NCBI GenBank assembly: GCA_045542115.1
Contig: JAZQKK010000004.1
Coordinates: 1 to 37,960, forward strand
DNA length: 37,960 nt
Origin: RGIG995 sp045542115
GTDB lineage: Bacteria > Bacillota > Clostridia > Oscillospirales > UBA644
Direction: 5' to 3'
The notes below the pieces were generated by a model, which saw only the letters and a program-made list of their open reading frames with translations, ran no database searches and was not told the DNA's origin. The position numbers and the translations under genes were made by a program. Below, piece by piece: positions 17,031 to 23,931 of this stretch (its first letter is position 1; every line of letters starts with the position of its first letter).

Positions 17031-18440
17031 ATGAAACGCTATCTGAGTATTCTTTGTGCTCTTTTACTACTTCTTTCAACGTTCTCCTTTCCCGTAGTTG
17101 CAGAAGAACAACCCGAAGACACTCCTCTTCCGCCGGAAATTTCCTCCGGCGCTGCGGTCATTATGGACGCGGAGACCGGAATCGTTCTCTTTGAGAAAAA
17201 TATGACCCAAAAATTAGCACCGGCAGATACGGTACAACTAATGACGGTTCTTTTAGGGGTGGAATCCGAAAAACTTGATCAATTCGCTACGGTCTCTCAA
17301 CAAATCGTAGATAGTGTAGACCGGGAATCTTCTCATATTTCGTTGGTTCCGGAAGAGCAGGTTCAGATAAAAGACCTGCTGTATGCAATAATGTTGACCT
17401 CTGCGGCCGATGCAGCAAAAACCGTCGCAGAAGCAATAGACGGCACACAAGAGAATTTCGTGGAACGAATGAACCGGAGAATGAAGGAACTCGGAGCGGG
17501 AAATACTTCCTTTATCAACCCCGAAGGAGCCGCGGGAGAAAATCATTTCACGACGGCAGAAGATTTAGCGATTCTTACCAGAAAAGCATTGGAAAACAAG
17601 ACCTTCCGGTCGATTTTCAGCCAGTCGTCCTATACGATGGAGAAGACCAATAAAAATACGACAGGCCGCTCGTTGAGCACTCTTTGCCTGCTGATGAAAA
17701 ACAGTGATATGGGCGTAAAGTACGAAGGAGCCCTTGGCGGAAAGACCGGCTGGAACGAAGCTGCGGGATATAATTTGGTCTCGGCGGCAGAAAAAGACGG
17801 CAGAACGTTAATCTGCGTCATTCTTAATGCAAAAACTTCAAAAGACCGGTACGATGAGACCGTCGCGTTATTTGATTATGCTTTTTCCGCATTTCGCAAC
17901 GTGCCGGTTCCGACGACTCTGCTAACTCCCACGGAAATCCCGGTAATGCGTAACGGAACCATCGTTCGAAAAATCACCGTTTCTATTCCGGAGGATACGT
18001 ATCTTTCTACGAACGTAGCGTTTCAGGAAGGAACGATGGTGGTATCTTCCCTGCCGAAACACCTCAATGAAGGGGATACGAACCTCCGATTGACGGTATC
18101 GGCAAAAGACAAGAACAACAATACCGTTGTTTTGGGAACCGTCATTCTGGACGTAGAAACGAGAGAGATTTCCCTGGAGGAAGTTCCCGGCGGAGAAAAA
18201 GTAATTCCGTTGTCTTTCGGCGCTAAGGTTTGGAAGGTTGTCGGAACGATTCTTCTCGTTCTTCTCTGCATTATCGGTGGAATTATCCTACTTGCGGCAA
18301 TCTTATTTTTAACATCTTATCTGCAACGCAGAAAACGCAAAATGCTCCGCAGACGCCGCGCGGAAGAAGCGCAACGGGAAGCAGAAGAAGCGCAACAACC
18401 TTTGTACACCGGTCGCAGACATCGGAAGACCGAGGATTGA
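17031..18440 (+). CDS. S11-family D,D-carboxypeptidase homologue with lost catalytic residues
   Basis: A 469-residue secreted, membrane-anchored protein. It has a signal peptide (about 1-24), a penicillin-binding DacF/PBP5-like domain (about 35-285), a beta-rich C-terminal domain (about 290-385), one membrane span (about 395-428) and a basic tail. The normal SxxK active-site motif is replaced: LAPADTVQLMT has Asp66 and Gln69 where Ser and Lys are expected. The SxN motif reads SAA (124-126). Only KTG (238-240) is intact. It is therefore predicted not to hydrolyse D-Ala-D-Ala or react covalently with penicillin. The reading frame is intact with a strong promoter, so it is probably a functional pseudoenzyme, perhaps a peptidoglycan-binding or regulatory protein. 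It is read through to galE, 40 bp downstream. Confidence 0.85.
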   Translation: MKRYLSILCALLLLLSTFSFPVVAEEQPEDTPLPPEISSGAAVIMDAETGIVLFEKNMTQKLAPADTVQLMTVLLGVESEKLDQFATVSQQIVDSVDRESSHISLVPEEQVQIKDLLYAIMLTSAADAAKTVAEAIDGTQENFVERMNRRMKELGAGNTSFINPEGAAGENHFTTAEDLAILTRKALENKTFRSIFSQSSYTMEKTNKNTTGRSLSTLCLLMKNSDMGVKYEGALGGKTGWNEAAGYNLVSAAEKDGRTLICVILNAKTSKDRYDETVALFDYAFSAFRNVPVPTTLLTPTEIPVMRNGTIVRKITVSIPEDTYLSTNVAFQEGTMVVSSLPKHLNEGDTNLRLTVSAKDKNNNTVVLGTVILDVETREISLEEVPGGEKVIPLSFGAKVWKVVGTILLVLLCIIGGIILLAAILFLTSYLQRRKRKMLRRRRAEEAQREAEEAQQPLYTGRRHRKTED

Positions 18441-18480
18441 CACTTTTAAATGTAAATTATAACAGATTGGAGAACTTACT

Positions 18481-19479
18481 ATGATTTTAGTCACCGGAGG
18501 AGCAGGTTATATCGGAAGCCATACCTGCGTAGAATTATTGGAACGGGGTTACGAAATTGTAATTATGGACAATTTCAGCAACTCGAAACCCGACGCCCTG
18601 GATAAGATTCGTAAAATTACCGGAAAAGACTTCAAATTTTACGAGGCTGATATGTGCGACCGGGAAGCAATGGACCGTATTTTTGCGGAAAATTCTATTG
18701 ACGCCGTCATTCATTTTGCCGGTTACAAAGCCGTAGGTGAATCGGTACAAAAGCCCTTAATGTACTATTATAACAACATTATGGGAACGATCGCCCTGTG
18801 CGAATCGATGAAAAAATACGGATGCAAAAAGATGCTCTTCTCCTCTTCCGCTACCGTTTACGGCAACCCCGCTACAGTTCCCATTAAGGAAGATTTCCCC
18901 CTTTCCACCACGAACCCCTACGGAACCACAAAACTGTTTATTGAACAAATTTTGCAGGACGTTGTTGTGGCAAATCCCGATTGGAGCGTTGTTCTGCTTC
19001 GTTACTTTAACCCCATCGGCGCTCACAAGAGCGGAATGATTGGAGAAAACCCCAACGGCATTCCCAACAATCTCGTTCCCTACGTTGCCCGTGTTGCCTG
19101 TGGAAAATACGAAGCGGTTCACGTCTTCGGAAACGACTATCCGACCCCTGACGGAACCGGTGTTCGTGACTATATTCACGTAGTTGACCTGGCTTTGGGA
19201 CACGTAAAGGCAATGGAAAAAGCAATGACCTGTACCGGCGTCAACGTATACAACCTTGGGACGGGAAAAGGATACAGCGTTCTTGATATTATCAAAGCGT
19301 ACGAAAAAGCCTGCGGAAAAGAGATCCCCTACGTTATCGACCCCCGTCGTCCCGGCGATATTCCCACCTGTTATGCAGACCCCGCAAAATCTTTGGAAGA
19401 ATTGGGCTGGAAAGCTACGATGGGCATTGAAGAAATGTGCGAAGATTCTTGGAGATTTACCGTAAATAACCAAGACTGA
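18481..19479 (+). CDS. galE: UDP-glucose 4-epimerase
   Basis: A 332-residue cytosolic short-chain dehydrogenase/reductase. It has the N-terminal NAD-binding GGAGYIGSH, SSSATVYG with the catalytic Ser/Thr (about 120-127), and the YGTTK catalytic Tyr/Lys motif (about 145-149). It interconverts UDP-glucose and UDP-galactose (some members also act on the N-acetyl sugars), supplying envelope polysaccharide precursors. The length is normal for the family. A TTGGAG ribosome site lies about 10 bases before the ATG. Confidence 0.94.
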   Translation: MILVTGGAGYIGSHTCVELLERGYEIVIMDNFSNSKPDALDKIRKITGKDFKFYEADMCDREAMDRIFAENSIDAVIHFAGYKAVGESVQKPLMYYYNNIMGTIALCESMKKYGCKKMLFSSSATVYGNPATVPIKEDFPLSTTNPYGTTKLFIEQILQDVVVANPDWSVVLLRYFNPIGAHKSGMIGENPNGIPNNLVPYVARVACGKYEAVHVFGNDYPTPDGTGVRDYIHVVDLALGHVKAMEKAMTCTGVNVYNLGTGKGYSVLDIIKAYEKACGKEIPYVIDPRRPGDIPTCYADPAKSLEELGWKATMGIEEMCEDSWRFTVNNQD

Positions 19480-19496
19480 TTCGGAAAGGACCAAAT

Positions 19497-20126
19497 ATGA
19501 GCAAAAAATTTATCATCACCATTGCCCGGCAATTTGGAAGCGGCGGGAGCGAAATCGGCTACCGGCTGGCAAAAGATTTAGGAATTAAATACTACGACAA
19601 AGACCTTGTTGTACACGCCGCAAAGGAAAGCGGGATGTGTGAACACGTTATGGCGCAAGAGGAAGAAAAGGCAACGGGAAGTTTTCTCTACTCGATGGTC
19701 CTTGCTCCTCACGCGGCAGCGTCTCATTTTTTGAATTGGACCGAAGATTCCCTCAACGACCGCATTTATAAGGCTCAGGCCAATTTTATCCGCAAGGCCG
19801 CGGCGGAAGAATCTTGCGTGTTTATCGGTCGCTGTGCAGACTATCTTTTGTGGGATGAACCCAACGTTTTCCGGGTATTTATCCAAGCCGATATGGAAGA
19901 CCGGAAGGCTCGGATTGCAGAAGAAGGCGACATTTCTTTGGCAAAAGCAGAAGATGTCATTAAAAAGAAAGACAAAACACGGGCAAATTATTACAATTTC
20001 CACACCAATAACAAATGGACGGATTTGACGAATTATGACCTGTGCATCAACGTTTCCAAAGTCGGAGGCATCGATGAAGCGGTGCATTTGATTAAGGAAA
20101 TGATTGAAATCCGGTTTAAAGACTAA
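19497..20126 (+). CDS. Cytidylate kinase-like family protein
   Basis: A 209-residue P-loop protein. The N-terminal IARQFGSGGSEIGYRLAKDLG is the phosphate-binding region of the cytidylate kinase-like (AAA_26) family, and CVFIGRCADYLL, VFRVFIQA and KKKDKTRANYY (a lid-like region) follow the usual order. It phosphorylates an unknown substrate; true CMP kinase activity is unproven, since members of this family are distinct from Cmk. The ribosome site AAAGGA precedes it. It follows galE by 17 bp and ends the operon before an inverted repeat. Confidence 0.82.
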   Translation: MSKKFIITIARQFGSGGSEIGYRLAKDLGIKYYDKDLVVHAAKESGMCEHVMAQEEEKATGSFLYSMVLAPHAAASHFLNWTEDSLNDRIYKAQANFIRKAAAEESCVFIGRCADYLLWDEPNVFRVFIQADMEDRKARIAEEGDISLAKAEDVIKKKDKTRANYYNFHTNNKWTDLTNYDLCINVSKVGGIDEAVHLIKEMIEIRFKD

Positions 20127-20133
20127 ACTGTTC

Positions 20134-20160
20134 CGGGGACAGAAACCTCTGTCCCCGTTT
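20134..20160 (+). terminator. Hairpin terminator after the kinase-like gene
   Basis: A 10-bp perfect stem (20134-20143 with 20148-20157) with loop AACC is followed by a short TTT. It lies between the kinase-like gene and tRNA-Arg. The U-tract is weak, so read-through into the tRNA is possible. Confidence 0.6.
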
Positions 20161-20164
20161 CCAC

Positions 20165-20239
20165 GCCCTCATAGTTAAATGGATATAACAAGCCCCTCCT
20201 AAGGGCTAGTTATGGGTTCGATTCCCGTTGGGGGTGCCA
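20165..20239 (+). tRNA. tRNA-Arg (anticodon CCU)
   Basis: A full cloverleaf is drawn from the sequence: a 7-bp acceptor stem with G-U pairs, D arm GTTA/TAAC, anticodon stem AGCCC/GGGCT with loop CTCCTAA (anticodon CCT), T arm ATGGG/CCCGT and an encoded CCA end. It reads AGG codons. No separate promoter is visible, so it may be co-transcribed from upstream. Confidence 0.93.
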
Positions 20240-20242
20240 ACA

Positions 20243-20273
20243 CCAAACGCCACTGCATTGCAGTGGCGTTTGG
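20243..20273 (+). terminator. Strong hairpin after tRNA-Arg
   Basis: A perfect 14-bp stem (20243-20256 with 20260-20273) has a 3-nt loop and begins 4 bases after the CCA end. The following sequence has only a few Ts, so it may act as a processing or termination structure. Confidence 0.6.
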
Positions 20274-20290
20274 CGTTATGTTTGCTCTGC

Positions 20291-20319
20291 TTGACAAAAA
20301 CGTCGTTATCGTGTATAAT
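20291..20319 (+). promoter_or_regulatory. Consensus sigma-A-type promoter for the 407-residue protein
   Basis: TTGACA (20291-20296), 17-bp spacer, TATAAT (20314-20319). The leader to 20373 is about 45 nt. Confidence 0.85.
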
Positions 20320-20372
20320 TGAATTGGAAGTAAAATACTTCCAGATACTTGAAAAATTGAGGAGGCTTAAAA

Positions 20373-21596
20373 ATGAAGCATAGCACTTGCACAAATGCCC
20401 TTTTTCGTTGGAAAAAACCGGTACTCTGGCTCATCCTAACCATTATTGCTGCCGGACTCATCGTAGGAATCTCCCTCTTTTTTGCCCCCAAAGCTGAAAA
20501 CGAAACTTCCGAAGACCAATTTGGATTTACAGCAACAACAACCTTTTCCGATGTTACTGTGAACGTTCTTGATTTTAAGAAAAACAACAAGACCGCAGAA
20601 ATACGAATTCGGATTCAAAATCGAAACGATGAAAGTCTTTCTTTTGGCGAAGAATTCCAACTCCTTCGCTGGCAAGACGGGGAATGGAAGGACTGGAAAA
20701 AGAACGGAGAATACGTTTTTGACTCCATTTTACACACGCTGGATGCCGGAAAATCCACAGAAAAGACCTTAACCTGGACATCCGCAGACACCGCAATGGA
20801 AGGAAAATACCGCATCGAATTTGCTTTTGAACTATTTGATGATTGGGATAAAAAGTCACAGTCTTTGGTCGGCCGTCATCAGTCCGTACATCTTGATTTC
20901 GAGGTAAAAGAAGATTGGGGAATTCCAAACTATACCAATACGTTTCGCACAGCCTTTCACGAAGAGGGCCCGGAACTGAAAATCAATTATGTCAGTAAGC
21001 GATTTGCTCTATTGAGAAATGGAACGGCATTTGAAGTAGGGACTTATTCCCAAGAAGAATTGCCGGGATTCATCGTCTTCACCACCGACGGTGATAAGAA
21101 ATATTACTTCACACCGTCGTTCCGAGATTGGATTCGGTTTATCGATACCCATTCCGACCCAATGCCATTGCAAATTCGCGAAGGATTTGAAACTTTTTCT
21201 CTGTCATTTTTGGACAAGGCCGGAGAACAATTCCAAATCTCTTCTCAATATTCCGGAGCCACTGTTTTTCGATATGATACAGGCACAAACTGGTCCCCGG
21301 AACTTTGGCTTTGTGACTTTTTTTATTCCTATCAAGGTAAATTTTACATTTGGAACAAACCGGTCCGCGACGGCGGAATTGACTCTTGCATCCAAGGAGA
21401 ATATACTTACGACAGAAAGACGAATCTTTTGATTTGTACTGCCACAGACGGGAATTCTTATCGGTTCCAACTTTCCGAGATTAAGAATGCCCAAGACCAA
21501 GAGAATGTCGGATATCGCCCGTTGCAATTCCCTATTTATATCGACGGAACCGCTCCCCTTCCCTTTGAAATTGGAAAAGAAATTCCCATCTACTGA
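20373..21596 (+). CDS. Membrane-anchored protein of unknown function with Ig-like domain
   Basis: A 407-residue protein with a single N-terminal membrane span (about 16-38) and the rest expected outside the cell. Residues about 52-165 are beta-rich and resemble the bacterial immunoglobulin-like domain with the pattern SLSFGEEFQLLRWQDGEW...GKYRIEF. The remainder (about 180-400) is also beta-rich; its last part (GEYTYDRKTNLLICTATDGNSYRF) looks like a repeated strand-turn-strand or lipocalin-like element. No catalytic motif is recognised. The ribosome site GAGGAGG is strong, and the gene stands alone between its own promoter and terminator. Its function is not known; envelope sensing or cell-surface interaction would be a guess. 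Confidence 0.75.
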   Translation: MKHSTCTNALFRWKKPVLWLILTIIAAGLIVGISLFFAPKAENETSEDQFGFTATTTFSDVTVNVLDFKKNNKTAEIRIRIQNRNDESLSFGEEFQLLRWQDGEWKDWKKNGEYVFDSILHTLDAGKSTEKTLTWTSADTAMEGKYRIEFAFELFDDWDKKSQSLVGRHQSVHLDFEVKEDWGIPNYTNTFRTAFHEEGPELKINYVSKRFALLRNGTAFEVGTYSQEELPGFIVFTTDGDKKYYFTPSFRDWIRFIDTHSDPMPLQIREGFETFSLSFLDKAGEQFQISSQYSGATVFRYDTGTNWSPELWLCDFFYSYQGKFYIWNKPVRDGGIDSCIQGEYTYDRKTNLLICTATDGNSYRFQLSEIKNAQDQENVGYRPLQFPIYIDGTAPLPFEIGKEIPIY

Positions 21597-21602
21597 CCAA
21601 CA

Positions 21603-21630
21603 CCCCGCAGGCAACTGCGGGGATTTTTTT
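21603..21630 (+). terminator. Intrinsic terminator after the 407-residue protein
   Basis: An 8-bp G+C-rich stem (21603-21610 with 21615-21622), loop GCAA, followed by ATTTTTTT. It is a textbook rho-independent terminator. Confidence 0.92.
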
Positions 21631-21672
21631 GACCAAAATTGTCAAGAAATTATGAACTGTAAATAAGGACCG

Positions 21673-21702
21673 TTGACACAATCATATTAAATATGTTATA
21701 AT
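21673..21702 (+). promoter_or_regulatory. Sigma-A-type promoter of the xpt-BMP operon
   Basis: TTGACA (21673-21678), 18-bp spacer, TATAAT (21697-21702). It implies a leader of about 165 nt before xpt. Confidence 0.82.
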
Positions 21703-21708
21703 AGTTAC

Positions 21709-21873
21709 ATAAAAGCAAGATTTTGACAGTATTTCCCGTACACCAAAATGCAAATAAACACGTCACGGCATATCGAAACATCGGAGTTCCGTGCATTTCC
21801 CTGTGGCACGGAATTCGACAGACTTTAAAGTTAGTCTGTCGTTTTTTGTTTTGGGCTCCTTGGAGGATGTTCT
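21709..21873 (+). promoter_or_regulatory. Structured xpt leader, candidate RNA switch of unrecognised class
   Basis: The leader contains a middle segment (21781-21794) able to pair either with an upstream arm (21764-21776, CACGG...TCGA) or with a downstream arm (21806-21818), the second giving an 11-bp hairpin. The downstream arm overlaps the first three bases of the terminator stem at 21816, so the pairings can exclude each other. The conserved junction sequences of purine riboswitches were looked for and not found, and PRPP/ppGpp-type (ykkC) marks are also absent. The control of xpt by purines is inferred from the gene and the architecture. Confidence 0.6.
21816..21847 (+). terminator. Intrinsic terminator/attenuator upstream of xpt
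   Basis: A perfect 9-bp stem (21816-21824 with 21833-21841) is followed by six Ts, 26 bases before the xpt start. A terminator inside the 5' leader indicates attenuation control. Confidence 0.88.
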
Positions 21874-22455
21874 ATGAAAGCAATGGAAGAAAAAATTCGG
21901 AAGGAAGGCAAGGTCTTCCCCGGTCATATTTTGAAGGTGGGCAGTTTTTTAAATCACCAATTGGACACCTCCTTTTTGATGGAAGTTGGAAAAGAAATAG
22001 CAGACCTTTACAACGAAGAAAAAATTGACAAGGTCGTAACCATCGAAACGTCCGGCGTTGCGGTTGCCTTCGCCGCAGCTTCTTATATCGGCGTTCCTGT
22101 GGTTTATGCAAAGAAACACAAATCCTCCAATTTGCCCCCGGATTTGTATTCCGCCATCGTTCACTCGTTTACGCACAACACCGATTATACGGTCTACATC
22201 AGTAAGGATTTTCTTCATAAAGGGGAAAGGGTTCTTATCATAGACGACTTTCTTGCCGTAGGAAATGCACTTAACGGACTGATGGATATCGTAAGCCAAG
22301 CCGGTGCAGAAACGGTGGGGATCGCTACTGCCATTGAGAAGGGATTTCAAGGGGGCGGCGACGCGATTCGACAAAAAGGAATCCGCGTAGAATCTATGGC
22401 AATTATTGACGAGATGACCGACACAGACATCGTCTTTCGTCCTCAATCCCGCTAA
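21874..22455 (+). CDS. xpt: Xanthine phosphoribosyltransferase
   Basis: A 193-residue cytosolic salvage enzyme that converts xanthine plus PRPP to XMP. It shows the type I phosphoribosyltransferase PRPP loop VLIIDDFLAVGNA (about 124-136), the VTIETSGVAVAFAAA region (about 54-68) and the family N terminus KVFPGHILKVGSFLNHQ. The length is normal. The ribosome site GGAGG is well placed after the leader terminator. It is the first gene of an operon with a purine-nucleoside-type ABC importer, which supports the assignment. Confidence 0.92.
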   Translation: MKAMEEKIRKEGKVFPGHILKVGSFLNHQLDTSFLMEVGKEIADLYNEEKIDKVVTIETSGVAVAFAAASYIGVPVVYAKKHKSSNLPPDLYSAIVHSFTHNTDYTVYISKDFLHKGERVLIIDDFLAVGNALNGLMDIVSQAGAETVGIATAIEKGFQGGGDAIRQKGIRVESMAIIDEMTDTDIVFRPQSR

Positions 22456-22460
22456 CTTCG

Positions 22461-22480
22461 ATATGTAAACATTTACATAT
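22461..22480 (+). repeat. AT-rich palindrome between xpt and the BMP gene
   Basis: ATATGTAAAC-ATTTACATAT matches its reverse complement at 18 of 20 positions. It may be a protein-binding operator or a weak RNA hairpin. It has no G+C-rich stem, so termination is unlikely. Confidence 0.45.
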
Positions 22481-22522
22481 AAATTTGAAATTTTTTGCTT
22501 AACAGCAAGGAGGAAACCAAAA

Positions 22523-23785
22523 ATGAAAAAGATTTTCGCGCTTCTGCTGGTTCTCTGCCTGGCCGCTGCCCTGTTTGTGGGTTGTGCTCCCGCGGAAGAA
22601 TCTGCAAAACTCAAAATCGGCGCTATCCTCATCGGCGATGAGAACGAAGGTTATACCTACGCTCACATCAAAGGTATTCAGGACGCCGTCAAAGCTTTGG
22701 GCGAAGACAAGGTCGAAGTTATCTGGAAGTATAACGTTGCAGATAACACCGATGCTGCCTATCCCGCTGCCGTTGACCTGGTAGAACAGGGTTGTACCTA
22801 CGTCTTCTCCAACTCCTACGGTCATCAGAGCCACGTACTCCGTGCCGCGAAGGAATATCCCGACGTAAAATTCGTTGCCGTAACCGGTGACACCGCGAAG
22901 AAAGACAATCTTCCCAACTTCTCCAATGCATTCAACGCCACCTATCAGTCCCGTTACGTCTCCGGTGTGGTTGCCGGTATGAAAATTAAGGAACTGGTTG
23001 AAGCCGGCAAACTGACCGACAAGAACTACGATGCCGACGGCAACGTTAAAGTCGGTTACGTGGGTGCTTTCCCCTATGCGGAAGTTGTTTCCGGTTATAC
23101 CGCTTTCTATCTCGGTATCAAATCCGTTTATGACAAAGTCGTTATGAACGTTTCTTACACAGAATCTTGGTTCTCCATCACTGCGGAAGCCGCTGCTGCC
23201 GAAGCTTTCATTGCTGACGGTTGCGTCATCGTTTCCCAGCACGCAGACTCTACCGGGGCTCCCTCTGCCGTTCAGGCCAAGAACAAGGCCGGTACTGTTG
23301 TTTATTGTGTTGGCTACAACATTGATATGCTTTCCGTTGCTCCCGACGCTGCCCTGACCTCCGCTACCAACGACTGGTCTGTTTACTACACCTATGCTAT
23401 CGGCCAGGCCTTGAAGGGTGAAGCTATCGCTACCAACTGGTCTAAGGGCTACGCCGACGGTGCTGTTGCAATCACCGCTCTTGGTACTTCCGCTGCTGCC
23501 GGCACCGCAGAAAAGGTTGCTTCCGTAGAAGCTGCTCTGAAAGACGGTTCTCTGAAAGTATTCGATACCTCTACCTTCACTGCAAAGGCTGCTGACGGTG
23601 TTAAAGTTGACGAAAACGGCAAGGTTACCGAATACCTGGCTGACGTTGACGGCGACTTCGTCGGCGAAACCAACGTTCTGAAAAACGGATACATCGATGA
23701 ATCCAATTCCGAAGAATTCCGCAGTGCTCCTTACTTTGCCCTGCGTATCGACGGAATTATCGAAAACGTCAAAGCCGCAGAATAA
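22523..23785 (+). CDS. BMP-family lipoprotein, nucleoside-binding component of ABC importer
   Basis: A 420-residue lipoprotein. The signal peptide ends in a lipobox (FVGC, lipidated Cys21). The body is the periplasmic-binding-type PnrA/BMP domain, with AILIGDENEGYTYAHIKGIQ near the N terminus, the VTGDTAK strand and GAFPYAEVVSGYTAFYLG typical of the family. Members bind purine nucleosides. Codon choice looks more biased toward C- and T-ending preferred codons than in neighbours, suggesting high expression. The GGAGG ribosome site is strong. The ATPase and permease genes follow after a pair of hairpins. The precise ligand is inferred from family and context. Confidence 0.88.
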   Translation: MKKIFALLLVLCLAAALFVGCAPAEESAKLKIGAILIGDENEGYTYAHIKGIQDAVKALGEDKVEVIWKYNVADNTDAAYPAAVDLVEQGCTYVFSNSYGHQSHVLRAAKEYPDVKFVAVTGDTAKKDNLPNFSNAFNATYQSRYVSGVVAGMKIKELVEAGKLTDKNYDADGNVKVGYVGAFPYAEVVSGYTAFYLGIKSVYDKVVMNVSYTESWFSITAEAAAAEAFIADGCVIVSQHADSTGAPSAVQAKNKAGTVVYCVGYNIDMLSVAPDAALTSATNDWSVYYTYAIGQALKGEAIATNWSKGYADGAVAITALGTSAAAGTAEKVASVEAALKDGSLKVFDTSTFTAKAADGVKVDENGKVTEYLADVDGDFVGETNVLKNGYIDESNSEEFRSAPYFALRIDGIIENVKAAE

Positions 23786-23800
23786 TTTTGAAGTTTAATC

Positions 23801-23834
23801 AATAAGGGAGGTCCCCTCCGGGACTTCCCTTATT
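23801..23834 (+). terminator. Hairpin after the BMP gene (partial terminator or mRNA stabiliser)
   Basis: A 15-bp stem (23801-23815 with 23820-23834, one G-U pair) has loop CTCC. The following T-run is poor. Placed between the abundant binding protein and the ABC components, it could reduce downstream transcription or protect the upstream message. Confidence 0.6.
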
Positions 23835-23849
23835 TGATACTTATATATG

Positions 23850-23880
23850 TTGGTTCAATCGGAGTCCCCGTTTGAACCGG
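23850..23880 (+). repeat. Second stem-loop in the BMP-ATPase gap
   Basis: GGTTCAA (23852-23858) pairs with TTGAACC (23872-23878), extendable by U-G pairs, around a 13-nt loop. It follows the first hairpin within 20 bases. No known RNA class was recognised. Confidence 0.4.
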
Positions 23881-23931
23881 CCAATACGAACGTGCAAAAC
23901 CTTTTGAGATATAAAACAAAGGAGTACTGCT

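Noticed and set aside
18757..19494. A 245-codon minus-strand frame within galE
   Set aside because: It is a mirror of galE codon bias with no start signal and no recognisable domain.
21709..21815. Guanine/adenine riboswitch upstream of xpt
   Set aside because: The conserved junction sequences expected for the purine class were not found on reading the leader, despite the suitable gene.
22499..23242. A 247-codon minus-strand frame within the BMP lipoprotein gene
   Set aside because: It is antisense to a strongly supported gene, with low-complexity G/V/F-rich translation typical of a shadow frame.
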